A DNA stretch of 5,826 nt from an uncultured Bacillota bacterium (GTDB taxonomy: Bacteria; Bacillota_I; Bacilli_A; Izemoplasmatales; UBA1188), in the NCBI GenBank assembly GCA_900318975.1, contig ONMY01000190.1, positions 1 to 5,826 of the forward strand, read 5' to 3'. The notes beneath the pieces are model-generated. The model saw only the letters and a list, made by a program, of their open reading frames with translations, made no database searches and had not been told where the DNA came from. Of this stretch, positions 1 to 5,826 are shown piece after piece. Numbering within the stretch: the stretch's first letter is position 1; each line of letters opens with the position of its first letter. A program made the translations under genes and the position numbers.

Positions 1-768
1 ATTAGATACATTATCAATTCTTTCAAGCCTATATGCATTCTCTTTAAATATAATAATGTCATTATCAAAGTAATTGATTGTATTAATCCTTGATATTATA
101 TCAATTGAATCTTTATAAAGAGGAATCCTAATTAATTCCTTAATAGCTTTATCATATTCTTCATTATTTAGAAAATGTATTCCATTATCATATATTCTTT
201 TTGGACTTAGTCCATCCTTTACATATCTATTAATTATAGTTCTTGTCTTTCTTAGTTCTTCTTTTTTAATCAATTTAATATCTGTAAGTTTTGACACATT
301 TTTGACTGATTCAAGTGCTTTTTTAAGTGAGTTATACTGTTCCTTAAGTTCAATAGGTGTATCTCTATCTCCATTATATTTAATAAACATATTTATATCA
401 AAAATAAGGATGGATAAATAATAATCAGCATTATCACGTAGATAAGATATTATTTTTTTATAAAATTCAAATTGATCATTTATTTTTATTATATTATTCT
501 TTTTATATGAATCTAAAATCTCTTCTTCAAGAAGAGCTAAGCTATTTATCCTTATAGATAATAGTTTTATTAATATCCTAAATTCTAATTCGTATGTTAG
601 AGGGTTATCATAAGAAAAAGACATACATTCATTTATTAGTGATTCAACGTTTTCATCTAACAATACATCATCATGAATATAAGAATTATAATCAAACATC
701 TTTATATAGTTTTCAAAATATTCAATTGCAAGGTGTGGATCTCTTATTCTTATCTCTTTTTCAAGCAT
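1..768 (-). CDS. Hypothetical protein with TPR-like repeat, 3' end beyond left edge
   Basis: The frame stays open for 256 codons from an ATG at 768 to the window edge with no stop, which is very unlikely by chance at this AT content. AAAGGAG (777-783) sits 8 bases upstream of the ATG, and a good promoter lies just before it. The visible protein starts MLEKEIRIRDPHLAIEYF. It is mostly helical, charged and rich in Lys, Ile, Asn and Leu, with no signal peptide or membrane helix. Residues about 192-225 resemble a TPR unit: YDNGIHFLNNEEYDKAIKEL followed by a YKDS turn, a pattern common in Bacillota TPR proteins. After residue 230 the sequence turns hydrophobic and beta-like (DIIIFKENAYRLERID), which could open a second domain such as a propeller; that is inference. 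I do not recognise the family, and no function is assigned. It is transcribed apart from the upstream htpG operon. Confidence 0.85.
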   Translation of the reverse strand, partial: MLEKEIRIRDPHLAIEYFENYIKMFDYNSYIHDDVLLDENVESLINECMSFSYDNPLTYELEFRILIKLLSIRINSLALLEEEILDSYKKNNIIKINDQFEFYKKIISYLRDNADYYLSILIFDINMFIKYNGDRDTPIELKEQYNSLKKALESVKNVSKLTDIKLIKKEELRKTRTIINRYVKDGLSPKRIYDNGIHFLNNEEYDKAIKELIRIPLYKDSIDIISRINTINYFDNDIIIFKENAYRLERIDNVSN

Positions 769-791
769 ATATTTATCTCCTTTTTTCCTTA

Positions 792-820
792 ATTATAATT
801 ATGGTTTATAATTATTACAA
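792..820 (-). promoter_or_regulatory. Sigma-A type promoter of the TPR-like gene
   Basis: On the minus strand a -35 TTGTAA (815-820) is followed after exactly 17 bases by a perfect -10 TATAAT (792-797). The predicted start near 785 gives a leader of only about 17 bases, most of which is the ribosome site AAAGGAG at 777-783. The -35 begins 3 bases after the T-run of the upstream terminator, so terminator and promoter are packed back to back. In such AT-rich DNA chance matches occur, but position and spacing both fit. Confidence 0.65.
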
Positions 821-823
821 GTG

Positions 824-851
824 AAAAAAATCGCGATAATTCGCGATTTTT
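824..851 (-). terminator. Intrinsic terminator of the htpG-flavoprotein operon
   Basis: Two copies of TCGCGA (831-836 and 841-846) flank a TAAT loop. The outer A-run (826-830) pairs with the T-run (847-851), giving 11 paired bases. Read on the minus strand, the hairpin ends in seven T (complement of A824-A830). It begins about 30 bases past the flavoprotein stop codon. The structure is symmetrical and also has a T-run on the plus strand, so it could work in both directions, although no plus-strand gene needs it. Confidence 0.85.
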
Positions 852-880
852 ATTGGGTTAAATTGATATTTTTATAAAAA

Positions 881-1498
881 CTATTTTATGAAACTTGTAT
901 AATATTTCTTTTCAAGTTCTGGAAGATTAGATTCATTCTTTTCTTTTTGAATTGCCTTTAAAAGAAATGCCATATTTCTTGCAAGATTTCGCATAGTTTG
1001 AAGGCCTTCTAAATCTTTTTCAGTATCTTCTTTTGTAAACCCGTGTACATTATTCCAGTATGTTGACGATACTATTGGCATACTTGAAATTGTGAAATAT
1101 TTGTTTAATAAATCGAATGAAGATGTATTTCCAGCTCTTCTTGCAGATACGATTGATGCACCAACCTTCATCTGCTTACTAAAAGATGTTGAATGGAAAA
1201 GTCTATCAAGGAAAGATATAAGAGTACCATTTGGAGATGCATAATATACAGGAGATCCTATAACAAGTCCATCTGCATCCTTAAATTTTAAGGCAACTTC
1301 ATTTACTAAATCATCAATAATGCACTTGCCACTTTTCTTACAAGACCCACAGTCAAGGCATCCTCTTATGGTTTTTGAGCCTATTTCAATAATCTCAGTT
1401 TCAATAGAATATTCATTTAAGGTATTTGACACTTCAGTGAGAGCTCTTTTAGTACAGCCATCAATATTTGGACTACCATTTAGTAATAGAACTTTCAT
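881..1498 (-). CDS. Flavodoxin-fold NAD(P)H oxidoreductase / iron-sulfur flavoprotein family
   Basis: This 205-residue protein belongs to the NADPH-dependent FMN reductase / multimeric flavodoxin (WrbA-like) superfamily. The first strand and FMN-phosphate loop are visible as LLLNGSPNIDGCTKRAL (residues 4-20), and the second FMN loop as GLVIGSPVYYASPNG (77-91). Residues SARRAGN and the YWNNVHG segment are typical of one Bacillota branch. Cysteines 47, 50, 53 and 59 form C-X2-C-X2-C-X5-C, the compact motif that binds a 4Fe-4S cluster in archaeal iron-sulfur flavoproteins; cluster binding here is inferred. It probably works as a cytosolic electron-transfer or quinone/FMN reductase; the substrate is unknown. 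The start ATG has AGGAGG at 1503-1508, only 4 bases away, merged with the htpG stop codon. It lies 8 bases after htpG and should share its heat-shock control. The stop is TAG. Confidence 0.9.
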   Translation of the reverse strand: MKVLLLNGSPNIDGCTKRALTEVSNTLNEYSIETEIIEIGSKTIRGCLDCGSCKKSGKCIIDDLVNEVALKFKDADGLVIGSPVYYASPNGTLISFLDRLFHSTSFSKQMKVGASIVSARRAGNTSSFDLLNKYFTISSMPIVSSTYWNNVHGFTKEDTEKDLEGLQTMRNLARNMAFLLKAIQKEKNESNLPELEKKYYTSFIK

Positions 1499-1502
1499 AT
1501 AT

Positions 1503-1509
1503 CCTCCTA
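1503..1509 (-). promoter_or_regulatory. Ribosome site fused to the htpG stop codon
   Basis: On the minus strand TAGGAGG contains both the TAG that ends htpG (1507-1509) and the Shine-Dalgarno AGGAGG (1503-1508) for the flavoprotein gene, whose ATG follows after ATAT. A ribosome ending on htpG therefore stops on the next gene's binding site, which suggests translational coupling. Confidence 0.8.
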
Positions 1510-3444
1510 CTTATTTGATTTAATCATAAGATCACACATAAGTTCAGAAAATCTTAGTGGATCTTTAATCTTGAAGCCTTCAATTATTAATGCTTGATTA
1601 TATAGTAGTTCTGCATAATCTTTTATAGAATCAGGGTTCTTATCATATGCTTCATCGATTGCCTTAAATACTTCATGATTTGAATTTAATTCAAGAATCT
1701 TATTTGCCTTAATGTTTTCATTAACATTTGGCATTTGGTGAAGTACTTTTTCCATTTCGAATGATACGCCATCACCAGATACTAAACATACTGCAGAATT
1801 TGTAAGTCTCTTAGAAATTCTAACTTCATCAACTTCACCGTTTAGTGCATCCTTTAGAGCATCAAGAAGAGGCTTCTTTTCTTTATTTAAGTCTTTAATC
1901 TTCTTTTCTTCTTCTTTATCGAGTAAATCTAAATCGCCTTGATTTACTGATTTAAACTTATGACCATCGTATTCTTCTAAAATGTTGATTACAAATTCGT
2001 CGACATCATCATGAAGAATTAATACATCGTATTCTTTCTTCTTTAATAGATCCATTTGAGGCATTGCGAGCACAGCTTCTTTAGTTTTAGCGCTTGCATA
2101 ATAGATTTCTTTTTGATCTTCTTTCATGTTTTTAACGTATTCTTTTAAAGAAATCATCTTTTCTGAATTTACTGTGTCATAGATTAGAAGATCTTTAAGC
2201 ATATCTTTCTTCATTCCAAAGTCATCATAAACACCGAATTTGATATTAACACCAAAATTCTTAAAGAAATCTAGGTATTTATCAAAATCATTTTCTTGTA
2301 GATTTTGAAGACGTGATATGATTTTCTTTTCGATGTTTGTCGCAATATCTGTAATCTCTTGGCTCTTTTGTAAGAGTTCACGGCTGATATTTAGACTTAA
2401 GTCTGGTGAATCAACAAGACCTTTTACAAATCTTAAATAATCTGGTAGAAGTTCTTTACATTTATCGACAATGAATACGCCCTTTGAATAAAGTTGTAAT
2501 CCTTTTTCATATTTTTCAGAATATAGGTTATATGGTGCAGCACCAGGAATATATAGAAGTGCTGTATAATTAACCTTACCCTCAACATTTAATAGGATAT
2601 GAAGGAGTGGGTCACGATAATCATAATATTTTTCTTGATAGAATTTATTATATTCTTCATCAGTAACATCGTTTTTATTCTTTTTCCAAATAGGTGTCAT
2701 TGTGTTTAATGTTTTAAGCACAACTTTATCTTCGTATTTATCCTTTTTACCTTCAACAGGAACACTTTCAGTCACAAGCATTGTGATTGGATATCTTACG
2801 TAATCTGAATATTTCTTTACAAGATTCTTGATAGTCCACTCTTCTGTGAATTGAGTATAATCATATTCATCAGTTTTCTCTCTTAAATATAGAGTAATCT
2901 CTGTGCCAGAATCATCTTTTTCGATTTCATCAACTGTATATGTTTCCTCACCAGTTGATGTAAAGAGATAACCTTTAGTATCATAAAGGGATCTTGTCCT
3001 AACCTCAACCTTCTTCGCAACCATAAAGGCAGAATAGAAACCAACACCAAATTGACCAATGATATCAATATCTGATGGCATTTCAGCATCTTCTTTTCCT
3101 TCTTCTTTATTCTTTTGAATTTCTTTTAATTTTTCAATGAATTCAGCAGAACCTGACTTTGCAATTGTGCCAAGGGCGTTAATTAGTTCATCATATGTCA
3201 TACCTATACCATTATCTTTAATGGTAATAGTATTTAAGTCTTTATCTAGTTTTAAGTTTATTTCATAGTCATTTCTTCTTGGAAGAGTCTCATCCTGAAG
3301 AGAAAGATAATGATATTTATCGATTGCATCACTAGCATTTGAGATTAATTCACGAAGGAATATTTCCTTATTTGTGTAGATTGAATTAATCATTAAATCT
3401 AATAATCTTTTAGATTCGGTTTTGAATTCTCTTGTTTCACTCAT
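1507..3444 (-). CDS. htpG: Molecular chaperone HtpG (bacterial Hsp90)
   Basis: HtpG is the cytosolic ATP-dependent Hsp90 dimer that remodels client proteins, often with DnaK. The 645 residues match the full family length (about 620-650). The N-terminal GHKL ATPase is complete: ELISNASDAIDK holds catalytic Glu32, Asn36 and Asp39; DNGIGM is at 77-82; LGTIAKSG at 91-98 lies in the lid; GQFGVGFYSAF begins at 130. The middle domain follows (about 235-500, including WKKNKNDVTDEEY), then the C-terminal dimerisation domain to the end. A charged stretch of about 20 residues at 105-127, rich in Lys and Glu, enlarges the lid region compared with E. coli HtpG; Clostridium-type proteins have similar inserts. 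The start matches the usual family N-terminus, with AAGGAG at 3457-3462, a rather long 12 bases upstream. It is first gene of an operon with the flavoprotein, under a promoter overlapped by a CIRCE-like operator. The stop is TAG. Confidence 0.98.
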   Translation of the reverse strand: MSETREFKTESKRLLDLMINSIYTNKEIFLRELISNASDAIDKYHYLSLQDETLPRRNDYEINLKLDKDLNTITIKDNGIGMTYDELINALGTIAKSGSAEFIEKLKEIQKNKEEGKEDAEMPSDIDIIGQFGVGFYSAFMVAKKVEVRTRSLYDTKGYLFTSTGEETYTVDEIEKDDSGTEITLYLREKTDEYDYTQFTEEWTIKNLVKKYSDYVRYPITMLVTESVPVEGKKDKYEDKVVLKTLNTMTPIWKKNKNDVTDEEYNKFYQEKYYDYRDPLLHILLNVEGKVNYTALLYIPGAAPYNLYSEKYEKGLQLYSKGVFIVDKCKELLPDYLRFVKGLVDSPDLSLNISRELLQKSQEITDIATNIEKKIISRLQNLQENDFDKYLDFFKNFGVNIKFGVYDDFGMKKDMLKDLLIYDTVNSEKMISLKEYVKNMKEDQKEIYYASAKTKEAVLAMPQMDLLKKKEYDVLILHDDVDEFVINILEEYDGHKFKSVNQGDLDLLDKEEEKKIKDLNKEKKPLLDALKDALNGEVDEVRISKRLTNSAVCLVSGDGVSFEMEKVLHQMPNVNENIKANKILELNSNHEVFKAIDEAYDKNPDSIKDYAELLYNQALIIEGFKIKDPLRFSELMCDLMIKSNK

Positions 3445-3482
3445 AAAATTATTAAACTCCTTATAATTTTTATACCGGATAT

Positions 3483-3510
3483 ATTATAACACAAATATTA
3501 GCACATTCAA
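3483..3510 (-). promoter_or_regulatory. htpG promoter with extended -10
   Basis: On the minus strand -35 TTGAAT (3505-3510) and -10 TATAAT (3483-3488) are 16 bases apart. The -10 is preceded by TGT, giving the extended form TGnTATAAT. Transcription would start near 3476, leaving a leader of about 32 bases before the ATG. The CIRCE-like element covers the -35 and half of the spacer, so a bound repressor would block polymerase. Confidence 0.75.
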
Positions 3511-3524
3511 GTATTGAGTGCTAA
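3498..3524 (-). promoter_or_regulatory. CIRCE-like operator (predicted HrcA binding site)
   Basis: Read toward htpG, the element is TTAGCACTC, nine bases, then ATGTGCTAA. The CIRCE consensus is TTAGCACTC-N9-GAGTGCTAA: the left arm is perfect, the spacer is exactly 9, and the right arm differs only in its two inner bases. In known systems HrcA binds this repeat and represses transcription until heat or unfolded protein draws GroEL away. Its position over the -35 fits repression. That HrcA binds here is inferred; hrcA is not in the window. Confidence 0.88.
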
Positions 3525-3560
3525 AATACTATAAATCTTCACACAATCTTAATAATTCAT

Positions 3561-3590
3561 AAAAAAACCAGTTCTATGAACTGGCTTTTT
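3561..3590 (-). terminator. Intrinsic terminator of the SPFH/zinc-ribbon operon
   Basis: CCAGTTC (3568-3574) and GAACTGG (3578-3584) pair around a three-base loop; on the minus strand a G-U pair extends the stem and seven T follow (A3561-A3567). It begins 5 bases past the TAA of the small membrane protein gene and lies upstream of the htpG promoter, so it separates the two operons. Confidence 0.9.
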
Positions 3591-3595
3591 ATAGA

Positions 3596-4042
3596 TTATT
3601 TATTTTTCTTTTCTTTTGCTTTAGCTTTTTCTTCTTCAGCTATTCTTTCTCTATATGTTTTATAACCTTCTTTATGGTTATCGCCTTCATCCCATCTTTC
3701 CTTTGGTCTAAATACTAAAATGATTAATACAAGGCCAACTAGGATAAGAGCTGAAACGATGATTGCAAGATAGTTTGGAAGGCCAAGGTATGTTGAAAAG
3801 AATACGAGTGATGCAGCAAGCATGCCAACACCAAGATATGCATTAATTTTTCTTAGTATTAGATTATCTGATTTAAAAATTGTGGTGAAGATGAATTCAA
3901 GGGCAATAAGTCCAAATGCTAAACCTAAGCAGAAATATAAGTTAACCCATTCGAGTTCACCAATTCCTAATGTCTTTAAAACATATAGTAAAATTGAAAC
4001 AAAAATTGAAAATACTCCAACAACGAGTAAAGATTTTCTCAT
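3596..4042 (-). CDS. Small four-helix membrane protein with charged C-terminal tail
   Basis: The 148-residue product has four clear hydrophobic helices at about 4-22, 33-56, 66-86 and 90-111. A charged tail of about 37 residues follows, ending in a Glu/Ala/Lys stretch (ERIAEEEKAKAKEKKNK). Positive charges at the N-terminus, in the loop at 57-65 and in the tail place both ends in the cytoplasm. I recognise no enzyme motif and cannot name the family. It is the last gene of the operon: AGGAGG (4051-4056) lies 8 bases before its ATG and is merged with the upstream TAG. B. subtilis encodes the membrane protein YdjH between YdjG and YdjI, so a similar role as membrane partner of the zinc-ribbon and SPFH proteins is possible. 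That rests on context, not similarity, and this protein is much shorter. Confidence 0.9.
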   Translation of the reverse strand: MRKSLLVVGVFSIFVSILLYVLKTLGIGELEWVNLYFCLGLAFGLIALEFIFTTIFKSDNLILRKINAYLGVGMLAASLVFFSTYLGLPNYLAIIVSALILVGLVLIILVFRPKERWDEGDNHKEGYKTYRERIAEEEKAKAKEKKNK

Positions 4043-4050
4043 AAGATTTT

Positions 4051-4057
4051 CCTCCTA
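4051..4057 (-). promoter_or_regulatory. Ribosome site fused to upstream stop codon
   Basis: TAGGAGG on the minus strand joins the TAG stop of the zinc-ribbon membrane protein (4055-4057) to the Shine-Dalgarno AGGAGG (4051-4056) of the four-helix protein gene. The spacing to its ATG is 8 bases, so translational coupling is likely. Confidence 0.8.
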
Positions 4058-5152
4058 AACTTCATAATAATAAAGCAATATTCCAAATAGGGCAACTATT
4101 ATTGCGATAATTAATACAACAATTAAAACTTTCCATGGAGATATTGGTGTCTTTCCTGATACTTTTCCATTATATCCATTTACAAAAACATTAAATAATT
4201 TAGATCTATAATTACAATGCCCAATAAATATTGGAAGTAATAAATATTTAAATGATCTATCGGTATATGTAACATCAAAATCTAAATAATCGACTACATC
4301 ATAATCATATTTTGCAAGAATCTTACTTCTAATTATTCCCCTCATCATATCACTTGCATCACTGAAACAATCAAGACCAGTTCTTTCACTTGTTTCAGCT
4401 GAATATCCATAGAGGAATTCATTTGCGTATTCATTCGCATTATTCGAATTAAAATCACCTAAAACATTTAAATCTTTTTGGGTAATTCTAGATGATGCGC
4501 GAACGAGTAAATCATCGAATGTAACATCTATAGAACCACGAATTGTAAAATATTTAGTTTTTCGAACTTGTTTAGTTTTACCATCAGATGTTCTTACGGT
4601 TTCATAATAGTATTCACCAAGTCTTCCTGAATATGTTGAATAAGTAATTGCATCAAATGAAAATACTGGTGAATAAACTGGAGATAGTTCTTCTGGTGTT
4701 GCGCTTTCTTTGAAAGCTTTTGGTGCAAAGAATTTTTTCTTTGCCCAAGCTTTAATATTGTCACTGGCTTCATCTTTTTCGATGTTAAATGGGACGATTC
4801 CATTTGGCTTTAGGCCTGGGATTTCGTTAGATTCAACAACGTTTGTCGTGCCACAAAATGGACATTTTTTTGAAACTTCACCTTTTCCAAGAATTGTTTT
4901 AGCACCACAGTTATTGCAGATGAATGTGTGGGTATCTCTTCCCCATTTAGTTGAGTCAGCTTCTTCTAAAATATGGAAAGGTTGTTCCTTAGTGAATGAT
5001 TGAAGATTTACATCTTTTGTAACACCACAGTATTCACAAAGTAATGCTCTTTTTCTTGGAGAATAAACCATTATTGCTCCACATGTTGGGCATTTAGCGA
5101 TATTTGTTTCTGTATCTTTAATATTATTTAATACATCAAAATCATCTGGCAT
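4055..5152 (-). CDS. TFIIB-type zinc-ribbon protein with C-terminal membrane anchor (YdjG-like)
   Basis: The 365-residue protein starts with two zinc ribbons: CPTC (21-24) with CEYC (39-42), then CNNC (79-82) with CPFC (97-100). A central beta-rich domain follows. It contains FFAPKAFK (141-148), then PVFSFDAITYSTYSGRLGEY (162-181), a version of the PyWtFDA...Y.G..GeYYY signature of the YdjG-like family. One hydrophobic helix at about 342-361 ends the chain, leaving five residues, so the ribbons and central domain should face the cytoplasm. In B. subtilis YdjG works with YdjH and YdjI in membrane stress linked to PspA; the molecular role of the ribbons is unknown. Similar proteins are sometimes called primosomal protein N' because of the ribbons, but no helicase motif is present. 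The ribosome site TAAGG (7 bases upstream) is weaker than its neighbours'. The gene starts 14 bases after the SPFH gene and ends in TAG. Confidence 0.88.
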   Translation of the reverse strand: MPDDFDVLNNIKDTETNIAKCPTCGAIMVYSPRKRALLCEYCGVTKDVNLQSFTKEQPFHILEEADSTKWGRDTHTFICNNCGAKTILGKGEVSKKCPFCGTTNVVESNEIPGLKPNGIVPFNIEKDEASDNIKAWAKKKFFAPKAFKESATPEELSPVYSPVFSFDAITYSTYSGRLGEYYYETVRTSDGKTKQVRKTKYFTIRGSIDVTFDDLLVRASSRITQKDLNVLGDFNSNNANEYANEFLYGYSAETSERTGLDCFSDASDMMRGIIRSKILAKYDYDVVDYLDFDVTYTDRSFKYLLLPIFIGHCNYRSKLFNVFVNGYNGKVSGKTPISPWKVLIVVLIIAIIVALFGILLYYYEV

Positions 5153-5166
5153 ATTAGTACCTTAGA

Positions 5167-5826
5167 TTATTGTTTAGTACCACATTCAGGGCAGAATCTA
5201 ACACCAGGGGCAAGTTCAGCACCGCACTTACGGCAAGTAACTTTTAATGATGCGCCGCACTCGCTACAGAATTTTGCACCTTCTTTTTGAATTGCACCAC
5301 ACTTAGGACATGCGATTCCATTTGGAGTTCCACATTCAGGGCAGAACTTAGCACTCTTTTTCATCATTGTACCGCATTTAGAGCATTTAACTTGTTCTTC
5401 TTGTGGTTTTCCAATATCTTGGCTCATATCTGAGAATGCTTTGCCCATATTAGCACCCATTCCAAGACCAATACCAGCACCCATCATAGAACCAGCCATT
5501 CCAGGATTCTTTGCAGCTTCTTTTAGAGCATCTGCTTGAGCCATTTGAGTATATACATCCATGTTCTTTCTCATGATATTCATTTCAGTTTGTTTATCAA
5601 GAGCTTTTTCTAGATTTTCTGGAAGAGAGAAGTTTTCAAAATTAAATTTAACAAGTTCAATACCGATCTTGTCTAAATCTTCTTGCATTGTATTCTTAAC
5701 TGTTTCACCGAGTTCAAGTAGATCTGCGGCCATATCAAGAATTGGAGTTTTAGATTCGCCGATTGCATCAGTAACTCCAGTTACCACTATTGAACGAAGC
5801 CAATCTTGAATATCTTCTGTTTTATA
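5167..5826 (-). CDS. SPFH-domain protein with three C-terminal zinc ribbons (YdjI-like), 5' end beyond right edge
   Basis: The frame is open from the right edge (first visible residues YKTEDIQDWLRSIVV) to TAA at 5167-5169, giving 219 residues of the C-terminal part. A GTG at 5785-5787 could be mistaken for the start, but coding sequence with family-like features continues upstream of it. Residues 1 to about 65 are the end of an SPFH (stomatin/prohibitin/flotillin) domain of the YdjI/virion-core type. A helical stretch follows (about 70-105), then a Gly/Met-rich linker (107-134, with GAGIGLGMGANMG). Three zinc ribbons come last: Cys148/151/162/165, 173/176/187/190 and 198/201/212/215, each C-X2-C-X10-C-X2-C. 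B. subtilis YdjI is a soluble SPFH protein needed to bring PspA to the membrane with YdjG and YdjH. The same pairing with a YdjG-like gene here supports a membrane-stress scaffold role, which is inferred. The operon promoter is outside the window. Confidence 0.9.
   Translation of the reverse strand, partial: YKTEDIQDWLRSIVVTGVTDAIGESKTPILDMAADLLELGETVKNTMQEDLDKIGIELVKFNFENFSLPENLEKALDKQTEMNIMRKNMDVYTQMAQADALKEAAKNPGMAGSMMGAGIGLGMGANMGKAFSDMSQDIGKPQEEQVKCSKCGTMMKKSAKFCPECGTPNGIACPKCGAIQKEGAKFCSECGASLKVTCRKCGAELAPGVRFCPECGTKQ
5182..5385 (-). repeat. Three tandem zinc-ribbon coding repeats, 75-base period
   Basis: The first cysteine codons of the three ribbons lie at 5383-5385, 5308-5310 and 5233-5235, exactly 75 bases (25 residues) apart. 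The units are alike in protein (CxKCG...FC.ECG) and partly in DNA, for instance in the recurring CCACATTCAGGGCAGAA-like plus-strand segments near 5182 and 5330. This fits expansion by tandem duplication within the gene. Confidence 0.85.

Noticed and set aside
361..420. LIFDINMFIKYNGDRD (residues 121-136 of the left gene) recalls the FDIDxFKxxND start of GGDEF diguanylate cyclases.
   Set aside because: No GGDEF/GGEEF signature or other conserved cyclase position follows, and the next residues are plain helical sequence. The likeness is short and probably chance.
594..824. Plus-strand open frame of 76 codons.
   Set aside because: It overlaps the start, ribosome site and promoter of the well-supported minus-strand gene, has no ribosome site of its own, and encodes a low-complexity His/Ile/Tyr-rich chain.
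3471..3486. Near-palindrome around CCGG (TATACCGGATATA) close to the htpG transcription start.
   Set aside because: The symmetry is broken by an inserted base and extends only through A/T bases. It is too weak to call a second operator.
4055..5152. Naming the zinc-ribbon protein a primosomal protein N' (PriA) or replication factor.
   Set aside because: Only the zinc ribbons are shared. There is no Walker A, DEAH box or other helicase motif, and a C-terminal membrane helix does not fit PriA.
881..5169. All five visible stop codons are TAG or TAA, never TGA, hinting at a reassigned TGA.
   Set aside because: Five stops are too few, tryptophans are encoded by TGG, and no in-frame TGA occurs, so the standard code explains everything.
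5167..5787. GTG at 5785-5787 as the start of the SPFH-type gene.
   Set aside because: The frame stays open to the window edge, and the upstream residues (DIQDWLRSIV) continue the family-like SPFH sequence. It is read as an internal valine of a gene cut by the edge.

Overview
The window comes from an AT-rich, low-GC bacterium using the standard code: tryptophans are TGG, no in-frame TGA interrupts any gene, and the five visible stops are TAG or TAA. Strong AGGAGG-type ribosome sites, a CIRCE/HrcA-type operator, an Hsp90 and a Bacillus YdjI/YdjG-like zinc-ribbon pair point to the Bacillota (Bacilli, Erysipelotrichia or a non-mycoplasma Tenericutes-like lineage). The sequence cannot settle it further. 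All six genes lie on the minus strand, so transcription runs from right to left; no plus-strand gene is supported.

Right part (5826 to 3596): a three-gene operon, entered mid-gene at the right edge. It encodes an SPFH-domain protein with a Gly/Met-rich linker and three C-terminal zinc ribbons (B. subtilis YdjI-like), a protein with two N-terminal zinc ribbons and a C-terminal membrane anchor (YdjG-like), and a small four-helix membrane protein. Gaps are 14 and 12 bases, and the operon ends at a clear intrinsic terminator (3561-3590). In B. subtilis the related proteins form a membrane-stress module with PspA; no PspA is visible here.

Middle (3540 to 824): htpG (Hsp90) and a flavodoxin-fold protein with a C-X2-C-X2-C-X5-C cysteine cluster form a two-gene operon with 8 bases between them. 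Its promoter (extended -10, 16-base spacer) is covered by an imperfect CIRCE element, so HrcA heat-shock control is predicted. A hairpin terminator with 11 paired bases (824-851) closes the operon.

Left part (820 to 1): right after that terminator a well-formed promoter drives a gene that runs off the left edge. It is an open frame of 256 codons with a good ribosome site, more AT-rich than the rest, carrying a TPR-like repeat near the visible C-terminal end. No RNA gene, mobile element or CRISPR array was seen.
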